Shown: positions 51,611-60,550, counted from the stretch's first letter. The stretch: DNA of 64,000 nucleotides from Paenibacillus_G elgii_A (GCA_042219835.1 JBHJMN010000018.1:1-64000), one strand, 5' to 3'. Notes: generated by a model from the letters alone, not told the origin. Numbers and translations: made by a program.

Positions 51611-52069
51611 ATGCCGGACCAATCGGCACCCGGGCAAGAGCGCTACTGGATCGGCGTCGTTTTTGCTTCCCATGTAAGCCGGGGCGTGCAGGGCGGGTTA
51701 GCCCAACTGTGCCACGGCAAGTCTGCGCCGCTCCGGAGGATGTGCCCCGGCGACTGGCTCATTTATTATTCTCCGCGTACGGACATGGTGGAAGGGGAAC
51801 CGCTGCAAGCTTTTACCGCTATTGGACAGGTGGCGGACGAACGGGTTTACGAATACCGGATGTCCGATTCCTTCGTCCCGTTCCGCCGGGATATCCGCTA
51901 TATGCCCTGCAGCGAAGTGAAAATTGCGCCGCTGCTGGATCGGCTCAGCTTTACGCGCGGCAACCGGCATTGGGGCTATAAGCTCCGCTCGGGCCATTTT
52001 GAGATTGCGCAGGAGGATTTTCTGACGATTGCCGGAGCGATGCTGGGCGAGGCGGGAACTCTCAAATAG
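51611..52069 (+). CDS. EVE-domain protein
   Basis: 152 residues from an ATG with AGGAGG upstream; a longer frame in the same phase runs through the DinB gene and is noise. The start (YWIGVVFASHVSRGVQGGLA, then RMCPGDWLIYYSPR) and GQVADERVYEYRM are EVE (PUA-like) features. EVE domains bind modified bases in nucleic acids and often sit near stress or defence genes. Last gene of the WYL-DinB-EVE group. Confidence 0.85.
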   Translation: MPDQSAPGQERYWIGVVFASHVSRGVQGGLAQLCHGKSAPLRRMCPGDWLIYYSPRTDMVEGEPLQAFTAIGQVADERVYEYRMSDSFVPFRRDIRYMPCSEVKIAPLLDRLSFTRGNRHWGYKLRSGHFEIAQEDFLTIAGAMLGEAGTLK

Positions 52070-52095
52070 AGACCGGAAAAACACCTATATCTTGA

Positions 52096-52142
52096 GGCTG
52101 GACTCGCCCAAGCGACGAGCTTGGGACGGTCCGGCTTTTTTT
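52096..52142 (+). terminator. Terminator of the WYL-DinB-EVE operon
   Basis: GGCTGGAC/GTCCGGC stem enclosing CCCAAG/CTTGGG, then TTTTTTT. A second hairpin, CCCAGCAA/TTGCTGGG, follows at 52169-52189. Confidence 0.75.
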
Positions 52143-52250
52143 AAAAAAATAGACGAGCCGCATGGCAGGCCCAGCAAGGGATTGCTGGGCCTATGTATAA
52201 CGTGGGAACCACCCGTCAAGGCTATATGAACGCTTCGCGCCAGACTCCCA

Positions 52251-52991
52251 CTACAGCGTCTGTCCGCTGTCCACCGTAATGATCTGGCCGGTCATGGCCT
52301 CCTGCTCCAAGGCGGCGCAGATCATGCGGGCAATATCCTCGGGCGTGGAAATGCGCTGCAGCAATAGCTGCGGGGCCAGCCGCTTCATTTGCTCTTCCTT
52401 ACCTTCCCACCACCGGGTCGCGACGGCTCCGGGAACGATGCAGGAGACGCGGATATACGGCGCCAGGGCGCGTGCCAACGATTTCGTCAGGCCGTGAACG
52501 GCTGCTTTGGACACGGCATACGGAAGCGAAGAGCCTAATCCGGTTATCCCGGCGATGCTGCCTATATTCACGATGGCCCCCTGCTTGTTGCTTTTCATGA
52601 AAGGAGCCACGGCTCTCGCGCAGAAAAACATCCCCTTAACGTTAACATCGTAGAGCTCGTCCCACACTTCGTCCGTTGCCGCTTCCAGGTCCTCCATCGG
52701 AATATGGCGGGTCATCCCGGCATTATTCACGAGCACATCCACCGTCCCGAATTGCTGATTCGCCTGATCGACCATATGCCGCACTTCCCGGTCTTGGGAG
52801 ATGTCGGCTCGTATAGCCACGGCTTGCCCGCCCTTGTCCCTGATGCTCTGAGCCGTTGCTTCCGCGTCGGCAGCGGACCGGGAATAATTCACGATGACAC
52901 TCGCCCCCCGCTCCGCCAAAGCAAAACAAGCCGCTCTGCCGATCCCCGTACCTCCGCCCGTCACCAGCGCTACTTTATCACGCAAATTCAT
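52251..52991 (-). CDS. SDR family oxidoreductase (FabG-like)
   Basis: 246 residues, complete classical SDR. Cofactor loop VTGGGTGIGRAACFAL, NNAG motif (VLVNNAGMTRH), catalytic Ser in NIGSIAGITG and YxxxK in LPYAVSKAAVHGL. AAGGAGG upstream. Divergent from a LysR regulator that probably controls it. Substrate unknown. Confidence 0.92.
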   Translation of the reverse strand: MNLRDKVALVTGGGTGIGRAACFALAERGASVIVNYSRSAADAEATAQSIRDKGGQAVAIRADISQDREVRHMVDQANQQFGTVDVLVNNAGMTRHIPMEDLEAATDEVWDELYDVNVKGMFFCARAVAPFMKSNKQGAIVNIGSIAGITGLGSSLPYAVSKAAVHGLTKSLARALAPYIRVSCIVPGAVATRWWEGKEEQMKRLAPQLLLQRISTPEDIARMICAALEQEAMTGQIITVDSGQTL

Positions 52992-53119
52992 CGAAAATGC
53001 CCTCCTTATTTTTCGCTGCTTGCTATAAGCTCATTGTACATCGGGAACCTCGTTCTGTATAATTGAATGAAGTGAACATTAAATTCATAAAAAGTGAATT
53101 CGATAACCGAGGGATGAAT

Positions 53120-53998
53120 ATGGACCTAAAAATGCTAAAAACCTTTCAGGCGATCGTGCATCATGGCAGCTTCATCCGTGCCGCGGAAGAAATGAATTAT
53201 GCCCAGTCTACCGTCACAATGCAGATGCAAAAGCTGGAAGCCGACTTAGGCGTTCAACTGATCGAACGCGGGAAGAAAATCCGGTTAACCGAGGCGGGCC
53301 GGCTGCTCTATGAACAAAGCCTGCCTATCGTCAGAGATATGGAGCGGGTACAGCAAAATATGTCCGAGCTGCAGTGGGGGATGGCGGGAAGCCTTCGTTT
53401 GGGCGTGACGGAACCGACGGCAAGCTACCGGCTGCCGGCCGTTTTGAAGAAGTTTCTAACCCTCTATCCGAAGGTTCGCATTGCGGTGGAGTTCGCGGGT
53501 ACGCCGGCGCTAAGCGAGCGGCTTCTTCAAGGCGACATCGACTTGGCCCTTTGCTCCGCACCGGATCTGGGAGCCGAGCTCTACTTCGAACCTTTGTTCA
53601 AAGAGCCGTTTCTCGTTTTGATGCCTGAAGATCACCCGCTGGCGAAGCAGGAGATCGTCGAGCCGAATCAGGTCCGGGAGTATCCGCTGCTCCTCACTTC
53701 AACCACCTGTCCGTATCGGCGGAAGCTGGAGATGGTCATGCAGGATGCCGGGGGCATGCCCTTGAACACGATGGAAATCGGCAGCATGACGGCTTTGAAA
53801 TTTTATGTAGCTAGCGGATTAGGCATTGCGCTTGTGCCGAAAATTACGATCGATTCACTGCCGGGAGGAACGATGGCCCGGGCCATAAGCGGCGATCTCA
53901 TCGAGATGACCTTCGGCTTGCTCTGCAAAACGTCGGAGTATCCTTTGAAGCTGGCGGGGGCGAAGCTGTATCAATTTCTCAAGCAAGAACTCCGGTAA
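53120..53998 (+). CDS. LysR-family transcriptional regulator
   Basis: 292 residues from the ATG at 53120 (GAGGG upstream; a longer frame opens at 53063). N-terminal HTH (LKMLKTFQAIVHHGSFIRAA, then EEMNYAQSTVTMQMQKLEAD), then the effector domain (GSLRLGVTEPTASYRLPAVL ... ASGLGIALVPKITI). The 128-bp divergent promoter region contains TTCAT-N5-GTGAA-type repeats that could be its site. The adjacent SDR is the likely target. Confidence 0.92.
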   Translation: MDLKMLKTFQAIVHHGSFIRAAEEMNYAQSTVTMQMQKLEADLGVQLIERGKKIRLTEAGRLLYEQSLPIVRDMERVQQNMSELQWGMAGSLRLGVTEPTASYRLPAVLKKFLTLYPKVRIAVEFAGTPALSERLLQGDIDLALCSAPDLGAELYFEPLFKEPFLVLMPEDHPLAKQEIVEPNQVREYPLLLTSTTCPYRRKLEMVMQDAGGMPLNTMEIGSMTALKFYVASGLGIALVPKITIDSLPGGTMARAISGDLIEMTFGLLCKTSEYPLKLAGAKLYQFLKQELR

Positions 53999-54003
53999 AC
54001 AAA

Positions 54004-54035
54004 AATCAAGCTCCCGCCGCAAAAAGGCAGGAGCC
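54004..54035 (-). terminator. Terminator of the spore-coat pair
   Basis: GCTCCCGCC/GGCAGGAGC stem. On the minus strand it runs into TTGATTTTTG. Confidence 0.65.
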
Positions 54036-54057
54036 TTCCCGACTCATCCGGTAAACA

Positions 54058-54402
54058 TTAATAAGGGAACTGCGAGGAATACCCGCTAAACTGCTGCTGC
54101 GCTTGCTGAAGCTTCTGCTGCTCCTCGGCCTCCAGCTTGTACCATCCGTTCTGAAACATCAAGTTAAACAGATCGCGGGCGCTTTGATGCGTTTCCGTCA
54201 AAATCTGGAGCATATCGGCATGAAGCTGCTCGTGGCTGGCCTCGCGGACGGCCACGTTGAAGTTGTCGGTCAACAATTTGCATGTGACCAGTCCGTCGTT
54301 AAGGAAGTCGCGGTCGTTCATCTCCGGTCCTTTGACCTGCGGCAGCTGTCCGGTTTGCGGGTTGGCGATTTCGTTAGGGTTCTGGGCTTGCTGGCCTGGC
54401 AT
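54058..54402 (-). CDS. CotF-like spore coat protein
   Basis: 114 residues. MNDRDFLNDGLVTCKLLTDN and EASHEQLHADMLQILTETHQ resemble CotF-family coat proteins (ferritin-like helical pair), ending in a Gln/Tyr-rich tail (GYSSQFPY). It follows a related small gene by 39 nt on the same strand, so both are likely made in the mother cell during sporulation. Confidence 0.8.
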   Translation of the reverse strand: MPGQQAQNPNEIANPQTGQLPQVKGPEMNDRDFLNDGLVTCKLLTDNFNVAVREASHEQLHADMLQILTETHQSARDLFNLMFQNGWYKLEAEEQQKLQQAQQQFSGYSSQFPY

Positions 54403-54441
54403 CGGCTGTATCCTCCTTACTTGGAATTATTGGGACGCCTG

Positions 54442-54732
54442 CTATGACTGCTGTGGGCGGGGCAGATTGGCCATCGCGGCGGTGTTGTCCACCTGCAGAT
54501 GGGTAAGCAGCTTTTCATAATGACGCTGGTGCATTTGTCCGGCTTTGTCGAGCGTTTGCTTGATTTGCGGGTTGGTCGCCTGCTGGGCAAAAAAGTGAAA
54601 TTTCTTAAAAGCTGAGAGCTCCCAAGACAGCGCATCCTTCAGGTAGAGCAAATCTTTCGTTGTAATCACGCGCGGCGGGATGGGAATCGGCGGCTGCGTT
54701 TGTTGAGCGGGAGGGGTCATCGTTGCTGGCAT
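54442..54732 (-). CDS. CotF-like/ferritin-like spore coat protein, small
   Basis: 96 residues. Proline-rich head (PPAQQTQPPIPIPPRV), then TKDLLYLKDALSWELSAFKK and an amphipathic helix pair (KQTLDKAGQMHQRHYEKLLT) as in the helical coat proteins. AAAAGGAGTGATCTT precedes the ATG. A candidate sigma-E promoter lies 38 bp upstream. Confidence 0.72.
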   Translation of the reverse strand: MPATMTPPAQQTQPPIPIPPRVITTKDLLYLKDALSWELSAFKKFHFFAQQATNPQIKQTLDKAGQMHQRHYEKLLTHLQVDNTAAMANLPRPQQS

Positions 54733-54769
54733 AAGATCACTCCTTTTCGGGTCAATTGGCGTACATGGT

Positions 54770-54799
54770 ATAGAATGAGCTATTCAGGGCCAAATATGC
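54770..54799 (-). promoter_or_regulatory. Candidate sigma-E promoter of the coat pair
   Basis: On the minus strand GCATATTT (54792-54799) matches the sigma-E -35 consensus KMATATTT, and 14 bp later CATTCTAT (54770-54777) matches 6 of 8 positions of CATACAMT. Confidence 0.5.
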
Positions 54800-54912
54800 T
54801 TGGCGGAAAATGGAGGTTTTTCGCGACGAACTTGCTTCAAGGAGGCATTTCCATTAACATTTGACTTTAAGGAGAAATCGGCCGGTTGATTCCATGATGT
54901 GAGGTGCATGTT

Positions 54913-55500
54913 ATGTCATTGAAGCCTGTCGCCGCTTCATTTTTTCAGCAGCCGACGCTGGAGCTGGCCCGTTCCTTGCTCGGCATGCTGCTTGTGAAGG
55001 AAACCGAAGCCGGTACGGCATCGGGCTGGATTGTAGAGACCGAGGCCTACAAAGGCCCAGGAGATCGAGCGGCGCACAGCTTCGGCAACCGAAGGACGCC
55101 TCGAACGGAAGTGATGTTCGGTCCGCCCGGCCACGCCTATACCTATGTGATGCATACGCATTGTCTCATCAATGTGGTCAGCGGGCCGGTGGACCATCCG
55201 GAGGTGGTATTGATTCGGGCGGTCGAGCCATACACGGGAACGGAGCTCATGTACGAACGCCGCGGCCGGGATAAGAAGGAGCGGGAGCTGACCAGTGGCC
55301 CAGGGAAGCTGACGAAGGCGCTCGGCATTGCGATGGACGATTACGGAAGGCCGCTCTTCGAATCGCCGCTCTATATCGCCGAAGGAAAAGAATTCGGGCC
55401 GGTGGAGACCGGTACCCGGATCGGGATCGAGAACAGCGGCGAGGCCCGCGATTATCCATGGCGCTTTTGGATCGGCGGCAACCGGTTTGTCTCGAAGTAG
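54913..55500 (+). CDS. 3-methyladenine DNA glycosylase (AAG/MPG family)
   Basis: 195 residues from an ATG after GAGGTG. AAG signatures: LELARSLLGMLLVKE, the catalytic-Glu segment IVETEAYKGPGDRAAHSF, and FGPPGHAYTYVMHTHCLINV. C-terminus RIGIENSGEARDYPWRFW. It excises alkylated purines. The alkyltransferase-like gene follows after 12 nt, so the two form a DNA-alkylation repair unit. Confidence 0.93.
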   Translation: MSLKPVAASFFQQPTLELARSLLGMLLVKETEAGTASGWIVETEAYKGPGDRAAHSFGNRRTPRTEVMFGPPGHAYTYVMHTHCLINVVSGPVDHPEVVLIRAVEPYTGTELMYERRGRDKKERELTSGPGKLTKALGIAMDDYGRPLFESPLYIAEGKEFGPVETGTRIGIENSGEARDYPWRFWIGGNRFVSK

Positions 55501-55512
55501 AGGAGGTAGCGG

Positions 55513-55827
55513 ATGAACCCTTTTACGCAGCGGGTCCTTGAGATCATTCGAGAGATTCCGGAAGGACAGGTGATGACTTACGGTCAAATCGCCGGGCTGG
55601 CCGGCAGTCCAAGAGGCGCCAGACAAGTCGTGCGCATTCTTCATTCATCAAGCGGCAAATACGGGCTGCCCTGGCACCGGGTGGTCAATGCCCGAGGAGA
55701 AATTGCGATCCGGCAGGAGGAAAGCCGCATGCTCCAAATGCTATACCTGCGGGACGAAGGCGTCGAGGTCGAAGATAACGGACAACTGGACTTGGACCGG
55801 TGGCGCTTTATTCCGCACGGCGAATGA
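55513..55827 (+). CDS. Alkyltransferase-like protein (ATL), MGMT family without the Cys
   Basis: 104 residues, the C-terminal MGMT DNA-binding domain. In active MGMT the acceptor loop is PCHR; here it is GLPWHRVVNARG with Trp in place of Cys, the hallmark of ATL proteins. These bind O6-alkylguanine and hand it to nucleotide-excision repair. GAGGAGGTAG precedes the ATG. Confidence 0.92.
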   Translation: MNPFTQRVLEIIREIPEGQVMTYGQIAGLAGSPRGARQVVRILHSSSGKYGLPWHRVVNARGEIAIRQEESRMLQMLYLRDEGVEVEDNGQLDLDRWRFIPHGE

Positions 55828-55876
55828 CGGCTTTAACGGCACAGATCATCGTCATGCCATTCACGGGAGAAGGTTC

Positions 55877-56509
55877 ATGTTCAAAAAAATAAGCTTAGCT
55901 CTCCTCTACGCCGTCGCGGCTTATCTTATTTACAGGTACGGCGAAGGGATCGTGGCGTGGTTTCAAGCCCCCAACCATATCGCTCTGGTCATCGTTGCGG
56001 CAACGGCTATGGCCTTGTTTCCGGTCATCCCCTATCCGGTTGTCGGCGGGGTCATCGGCGCGGCATTCGGGCCGATGCTCGGTGCGGCGATCACATGGAC
56101 GGGTTCGACGGCGGCTTCGATCCTCATGTTTTTATTTGTCCGTTACGGGTATCAGGAATGGGGCGAGCGAATGCTGTACCGCTACAAGCGTCTTAGCAAG
56201 CTCACCGTTCTGTTCGAGCGAAACGCCTTTCTGACCATCCTTTTCGCAAGGCTCGTTCCTTTCATTCCGTCCATTATCATCAATGCGTATTCCGCTTTGA
56301 GCCGCGTTTCCTTTGGGGCTTATGCTGCGGCATCCGCGCTGGGCAAAATCCCGGCCATGCTCTTGTTCGCATTCGTGGGCAATACTTTGATGTCGGAGCC
56401 GGGAACGGTAGCGCTCACCATTGCCATTTACGGGGGCTTCCTCGCGATTACGCTATTGGTCTATCGGAAGCGAAGCAAAGAGCCGGTTCAGAGCAACCGG
56501 GAGGCATGA
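55877..56509 (+). CDS. TVP38/TMEM64 family membrane protein
   Basis: 210 residues from an ATG with GGGAGAAGG upstream; the long frame from 55688 runs through the ATL gene. DedA/VTT-type landmarks: FPVIPYPVVGGVIGAAFGPM, then ITWTGSTAASILMFLFVRYG, and RLVPFIPSIIINAYSALSRV. Relatives scramble or flip membrane lipids. Possibly co-transcribed with the repair genes. Confidence 0.9.
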   Translation: MFKKISLALLYAVAAYLIYRYGEGIVAWFQAPNHIALVIVAATAMALFPVIPYPVVGGVIGAAFGPMLGAAITWTGSTAASILMFLFVRYGYQEWGERMLYRYKRLSKLTVLFERNAFLTILFARLVPFIPSIIINAYSALSRVSFGAYAAASALGKIPAMLLFAFVGNTLMSEPGTVALTIAIYGGFLAITLLVYRKRSKEPVQSNREA

Positions 56510-56510
56510 A

Positions 56511-56546
56511 AAAGAGAGGCGCCGCTTGCGCCGCGGCCCTCTCTTT
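56511..56546. terminator. Bidirectional terminator
   Basis: AAAGAGAGG/CCTCTCTTT stem with GC-rich loop between the convergent TVP38 and pspA-like genes. Confidence 0.75.
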
Positions 56547-56564
56547 GTGGTCTATAAACGAAAC

Positions 56565-57149
56565 TTACCGCTGAGCGGCAGGCCGGCGGGTAAGCTCAGC
56601 CAGCGCTTCCGACTGCATAATTCTTTCTTCGATCCGCTCGAAGCCGCGAACGGCTGCGCCGCCCTCGAAGCTGTACAGGAAGCGGGGCGCCGAAGACTTG
56701 ATTGGGGCTTCCACTTTCTGTGCGCGGGCAACAAGCTCCGTACGCTTCTCCTGCATGGCCGCATAGGTCGCTTTCGTTTCCTCCAGCTGCTGCGAGAGCT
56801 CTTCCAAGCGCTGCTTGGTGGCTTCGTACCACTCCGAGCATTCCAACGACTTGTCCAGATAATGCAGCTTCGCTTCGACCGCTTGGCGGGCTTCCGCTTC
56901 GCGACCGGCGGCCATCGCTTCAGCCGCATTTTTCTCGCATTGGGCGGCCAGCCGGTTATAGGCCTCGATTTGCATTTTCAGCGACCGTTCCGCGCCGGAC
57001 TGCTTGTTCAGCATCCGCTGGACCGCGTCGATTTCTTCTTTCATGGTACGCAGGTAATGATTCAACATCATCACCGGGTCCTCCAGCTTGCTCAGTGCCT
57101 CATGTGCGGCGGCTCTCGATAGATCGGACAGTCGGGTTAAAATTCCCAT
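56565..57149 (-). CDS. PspA/IM30 family membrane-stress protein
   Basis: 194 residues, almost wholly alpha-helical coiled coil, as in PspA/ESCRT-III-like proteins. Start GILTRLSDLSRAAAHEAL and the LEDPVMMLNHYLRTMKEEID motif mark the family. Shorter than Bacillus LiaH/PspA (about 225). It follows a PspC-domain gene by 44 nt on the same strand, making a Psp-type envelope-stress unit. Confidence 0.85.
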   Translation of the reverse strand: MGILTRLSDLSRAAAHEALSKLEDPVMMLNHYLRTMKEEIDAVQRMLNKQSGAERSLKMQIEAYNRLAAQCEKNAAEAMAAGREAEARQAVEAKLHYLDKSLECSEWYEATKQRLEELSQQLEETKATYAAMQEKRTELVARAQKVEAPIKSSAPRFLYSFEGGAAVRGFERIEERIMQSEALAELTRRPAAQR

Positions 57150-57193
57150 GGTTGTTCATGCTCCTTTTGTTGTATTTTATCGTTTGGCGTAGA

Positions 57194-57418
57194 TTAGTAG
57201 TTAGGATAAGAGTTGACAGCGTAGTCGTCATAAGGCGCTTTCGGGACAAGCAGGCTGAGGACAAAATAGATCAGCGTGACGGTTCCAAGGCTGCAGAAGG
57301 CGGCGATGACGACCAGCAGGCGAACGAGCGTCGCGTCCAGACCGAAATATTGCGCAAGGCCTCCGCAAAGACCGGTCAGTCTGCTGTTGCTGCGAGAGCG
57401 GAATAATTTTTTGTTCAT
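57194..57418 (-). CDS. PspC-domain protein
   Basis: 74 residues. PspC signature RLTGLCGGLAQYFGLDATLV followed by a membrane helix (RLLVVIAAFCSLGTVTLIYF). AAAGGAGC upstream. PspC recruits or senses PspA at the membrane. First gene of the pair. Confidence 0.9.
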   Translation of the reverse strand: MNKKLFRSRSNSRLTGLCGGLAQYFGLDATLVRLLVVIAAFCSLGTVTLIYFVLSLLVPKAPYDDYAVNSYPNY

Positions 57419-57666
57419 AAAACATGCTCCTTTCGAATATATATCTTTTTTTCGTTTTCATTCGTTGTTTGGTTTGCGCTTGCTTCATGTCTTTATTGTA
57501 GTCCGCTCGCGTTCTTGCGAAAACCGACCTGTGGCGGTTTTTAAACTGGACCTAAGTAGGGGAAGCTATTCTACCTAAGTCGAAATGGTTGTAAAATTTT
57601 TCCTTTAGACAATGGGCATAATTTGTTTATACTAATGCTATCCTATAAAAGTTGGGGAGAAAGAAT

Positions 57667-59025
57667 ATGAGAAATGATCAAGGTTCTAAAAATGTTCCTA
57701 AAGCCAAGGGGGAAAGGTTTACGTCAAGCGGCTTCATTCTGGCCGCGATCGGGAGCTCGGTGGGGCTCGGCAACCTGTGGAAGTTTCCTTACATTACGGG
57801 AAAGCATGGGGGAGCCGCATTTTTTCTATTATTTATTGTTTGTTTGATCATCGTAGGACTGCCGGTGCTGCTCGCCGAGATGACGATCGGCCGGGGCGGC
57901 CGGGCAAACGCTTCGCTGGCATTCTACAAGCTGACCAACAAAAAGATATGGAGCTACTTCGGATTTCTATCTGTCATTACCGCTTTTTTGGTTATGTCCT
58001 ACTACGCTGTCGTTGCCGGGTGGACGCTGCATTATACCGTGGAATCGTTTACAGGGTTGTTATTCCAGCAAGGTGCGGACTATAAGGAAAAGTTTGTCAC
58101 GTTTGCGGGCGGGTACTGGCCAGTGTTCTGGCAAGCGGCCGTTATGATCCTCAGCGGCTGGGTTATTGCGAGGGGGGTCTCCGGGGGGATCGAGAAGTTC
58201 AATAAAATTTTGGTCCCGGGCTTCCTGATCATTTTGCTGGTGCTGATGTTCCGTTCGCTCACGCTTCCCGGCGCCGGCGAAGGGGTCGAGTTTTTCTTGA
58301 AGCCGGATTTCTCCAAATTGGATGCGGAGTCCGCCCTCATTGCATTAGGGCATGCCTTCTTCTCCTTATCACTCGGGATGGGCATCATGATCACGTACGG
58401 ATCGTATGTCGATAAGAGACAATCCCTCGGCAGCGCAACGCTGGCGATCGGGTTCGGGGATCTGGTTTACGCGTTTATTGCCGGGATCATTATTTTTCCG
58501 ACCGTCTTCTCTTATGGTTTGAAGCCTAGCGAAGGGGTGGGACTGGCGTTCATGGCGCTTCCTGCCGCGTTCGCCCAGATGCCGATGGGCGCCATCTTCG
58601 GAGGGTTGTTCTTCCTGCTGCTCGCCATCGCCGCGCTGACCTCCGCCATCTCCATCTTGGAGGTTCCGGTTGCGTATGCGATGAACCGTTGGGGCTGGAC
58701 CCGGAAGAAAGCGGCCGTGATCGTGTCCGTCGCATGCTTTGTGGTCGGCATTCCGTCCGCTCTCTCGGTCGGCGGCGTGCTCGGGTCCTTCACTCCTGGC
58801 GGAAAATCGATCTTCGATTGGGTCGATTTTGTGACGGCTTACGTGTTTATGCCGATCGGCGGCTTGGTCGTTACGCTGTTTACTGGTTACGCGTGGAAAT
58901 TGGCTGGAGAGGAAGCGGGTCTAAACGGCTTCTGGTACCGCGCTTGGATGTTCCTGTTAAAGGTCGTATCGCCGATTATGATCATTCTGGTGTTCCTGTA
59001 TTCCGTCGGCCTGCTGTCCTTTTAG
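57667..59025 (+). CDS. Neurotransmitter:sodium symporter family amino-acid transporter
   Basis: 452 residues, LeuT/MhsT-like. The helix 1 signature is IGSSVGLGNLWKFPYITGK, followed by the GGAAFFLLFIVCLIIVGLPV and LLAEMTIGRGGRAN motifs; helix 6 region contains FFSLSLGMGIMITYGSY. It imports amino acids with sodium. GGGAGA upstream. Monocistronic. Confidence 0.92.
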   Translation: MRNDQGSKNVPKAKGERFTSSGFILAAIGSSVGLGNLWKFPYITGKHGGAAFFLLFIVCLIIVGLPVLLAEMTIGRGGRANASLAFYKLTNKKIWSYFGFLSVITAFLVMSYYAVVAGWTLHYTVESFTGLLFQQGADYKEKFVTFAGGYWPVFWQAAVMILSGWVIARGVSGGIEKFNKILVPGFLIILLVLMFRSLTLPGAGEGVEFFLKPDFSKLDAESALIALGHAFFSLSLGMGIMITYGSYVDKRQSLGSATLAIGFGDLVYAFIAGIIIFPTVFSYGLKPSEGVGLAFMALPAAFAQMPMGAIFGGLFFLLLAIAALTSAISILEVPVAYAMNRWGWTRKKAAVIVSVACFVVGIPSALSVGGVLGSFTPGGKSIFDWVDFVTAYVFMPIGGLVVTLFTGYAWKLAGEEAGLNGFWYRAWMFLLKVVSPIMIILVFLYSVGLLSF

Positions 59026-59118
59026 GACGGGAAGGGCGTTATACAAACAAAGAAGAGGAGGGCGTCTGCTCTCCTCAGGCTGTCGAGAAATTTAGAGTAA
59101 CAAATTAGAGGGAGTACT

Positions 59119-59226
59119 ATGGACAAGGAAATGATGAAAGGCAGTATTGATATTTTACTGCTAGCAGAACTTAACAGAGGCGATTCTTATGGATACGAAT
59201 CGTTATGTAGACGTTGGTGCGGGTGA
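59119..59226 (+). pseudogene. PadR regulator stub
   Basis: 35 codons: MDKEMMKGSIDILLLAELNR, then GDSYGYESLCRR and stop. This is the first helix and wing of a PadR-family regulator (MKGSIDxLLLxxLxRGDSYGYE). AGAGGGAG precedes the ATG. The rest of the domain is gone. Flanked by 92 and 99 bp of gene-free sequence. Confidence 0.7.
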
Positions 59227-59325
59227 ATAAACGATAACTCCTGAGCTCTGTTTCTTAACAAAGTAGAAGGACACCCGCATAAAGGTGCCCTCTAAAGATT
59301 TCAACGTCTTGTAGTTTTCGGCGGG

Positions 59326-60273
59326 CTACTCTTTATCAAGGAAGCCTTTCTTGAAAATACCCAGCAAATGCTCAAGTGTTATCGGATCACTATAGGTAGA
59401 GGCTTTAGTGTCGATCTCAATGATACGGTTGTTCTTGACGGCCGGGATACTCCTCCATAGTTCCGAATCCATGAACGATTTATCACCCTCCAGGTCTCTG
59501 CTAATAACAATGTAATCGCCTGCATATTCCGGCAGAACTTCTTGAGATAGCATATGGTAGCCGGGCCCAAGCGCACCTTTCTTGACACTCTCTGGCATAC
59601 GCAACCCCATCGCTTGATACAGGATTTCTGTGCCGCGCGCCCACTTATCCCCAAATACATAAAAGGTTTTCGTATCCGTCTCAAGCACCGATACGGTGAT
59701 GTTATCGCCGAGCCTGGATTTGATTTCCTTGCCTGCCGCTTCCGCACGCTGCTTGAAATCGTCGATCCACGCTTGCGCTTCCTTTTCTTTGTTAAGCAGC
59801 TTTCCGATCTCTAGTTGTTGTTCCAAATAATCCCTCTTGCCCCACGTATAAGCAACGGTAGGCGCAATTTTACTTAGCTCAGCGTTATTTTTCATTTGTG
59901 TGCCCATAATGATCAGATCCGGGTTCAGCGCTGTGATTTTCTCCAAATTCTCGTCCGATACGTCCTCAATACCCCCCAGCTTCTTCGTAAACAAAGGATT
60001 CTTTTGCGTCCATTGATCCACTCCGACCAGTGCTCCGCCGAGCGCGAGCACATTCGGCGCATTCGTCAAGGCTACAATCCGCTGCGGATTCGCCGGAACC
60101 TCCACAGGACCCAATTCGGACTGATACGTTACCTTTCCAGACTCCTTGGAGTCTGCCGCCGGTGCAGCGGCATTTTTAGTATATGCGCTCTCCTTATTAT
60201 TGGCTTGGCTGCCGCATGCGCTGGATATGACCATCAACAGCAGGATGATGGGGATTAACAGCTTCTTATTCAT
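59326..60273 (-). CDS. Iron-siderophore ABC binding lipoprotein (FecB/FeuA type)
   Basis: 315 residues from an ATG with AAGGAGA upstream (the frame opens at 60423). Lipoprotein signal LIPIILLLMVISSACGS. Periplasmic-binding-like domain: RIVALTNAPNVLALGGALVG, LEKITALNPDLIIMGT. A Fur-like box (60313-60327) lies about 40 bp upstream. No permease gene accompanies it, so it probably docks on one encoded elsewhere. Confidence 0.88.
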   Translation of the reverse strand: MNKKLLIPIILLLMVISSACGSQANNKESAYTKNAAAPAADSKESGKVTYQSELGPVEVPANPQRIVALTNAPNVLALGGALVGVDQWTQKNPLFTKKLGGIEDVSDENLEKITALNPDLIIMGTQMKNNAELSKIAPTVAYTWGKRDYLEQQLEIGKLLNKEKEAQAWIDDFKQRAEAAGKEIKSRLGDNITVSVLETDTKTFYVFGDKWARGTEILYQAMGLRMPESVKKGALGPGYHMLSQEVLPEYAGDYIVISRDLEGDKSFMDSELWRSIPAVKNNRIIEIDTKASTYSDPITLEHLLGIFKKGFLDKE

Positions 60274-60312
60274 GTTCAGTTCTCCTTGTGTTGGATTGCA
60301 GAAAACAAGCAT

Positions 60313-60327
60313 TGATAATGGGTATCT
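60313..60327 (-). promoter_or_regulatory. Fur-like box
   Basis: TGATAATGGGTATCT, a 7-1-7 sequence with about 11 matches to TGATAATnATTATCA. It lies ahead of an iron-siderophore binding protein, where a Fur site is expected. Confidence 0.5.
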
Positions 60328-60498
60328 ATTGAATTGGTACAGTTCATTACAAATGCCGGTACCTTTATTATAGAAGCCGGATTTCTGCATCGTAGAAATC
60401 CGGCTTGAAATTTTCTGGTACAAATTTTTATCGTTAAGGCTGAGAAGACTCCCTCTTCGATAAGGGGGAGATGAATCAGCATCTCTTGTATACGAATG

Positions 60499-60517
60499 CG
60501 AACATATGTTCTATAAT
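60499..60517 (+). promoter_or_regulatory. LexA-like box overlapping the tnpB relic promoter
   Basis: CGAACATATGTTCT (60499-60512) matches the Bacillus SOS-box consensus CGAACRNRYGTTYC at all but the last position and contains the perfect palindrome GAACATATGTTC. TATAAT (60512-60517) abuts it. Confidence 0.55.
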
Positions 60518-60550
60518 TGTCATGAAATCACCAAAGGAGATAAGTCTCGC

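Noticed and set aside
57419..57666. Glycine or lysine riboswitch ahead of the amino-acid symporter
   Set aside because: No aptamer core recognised; only plain AT-rich promoter-like sequence.
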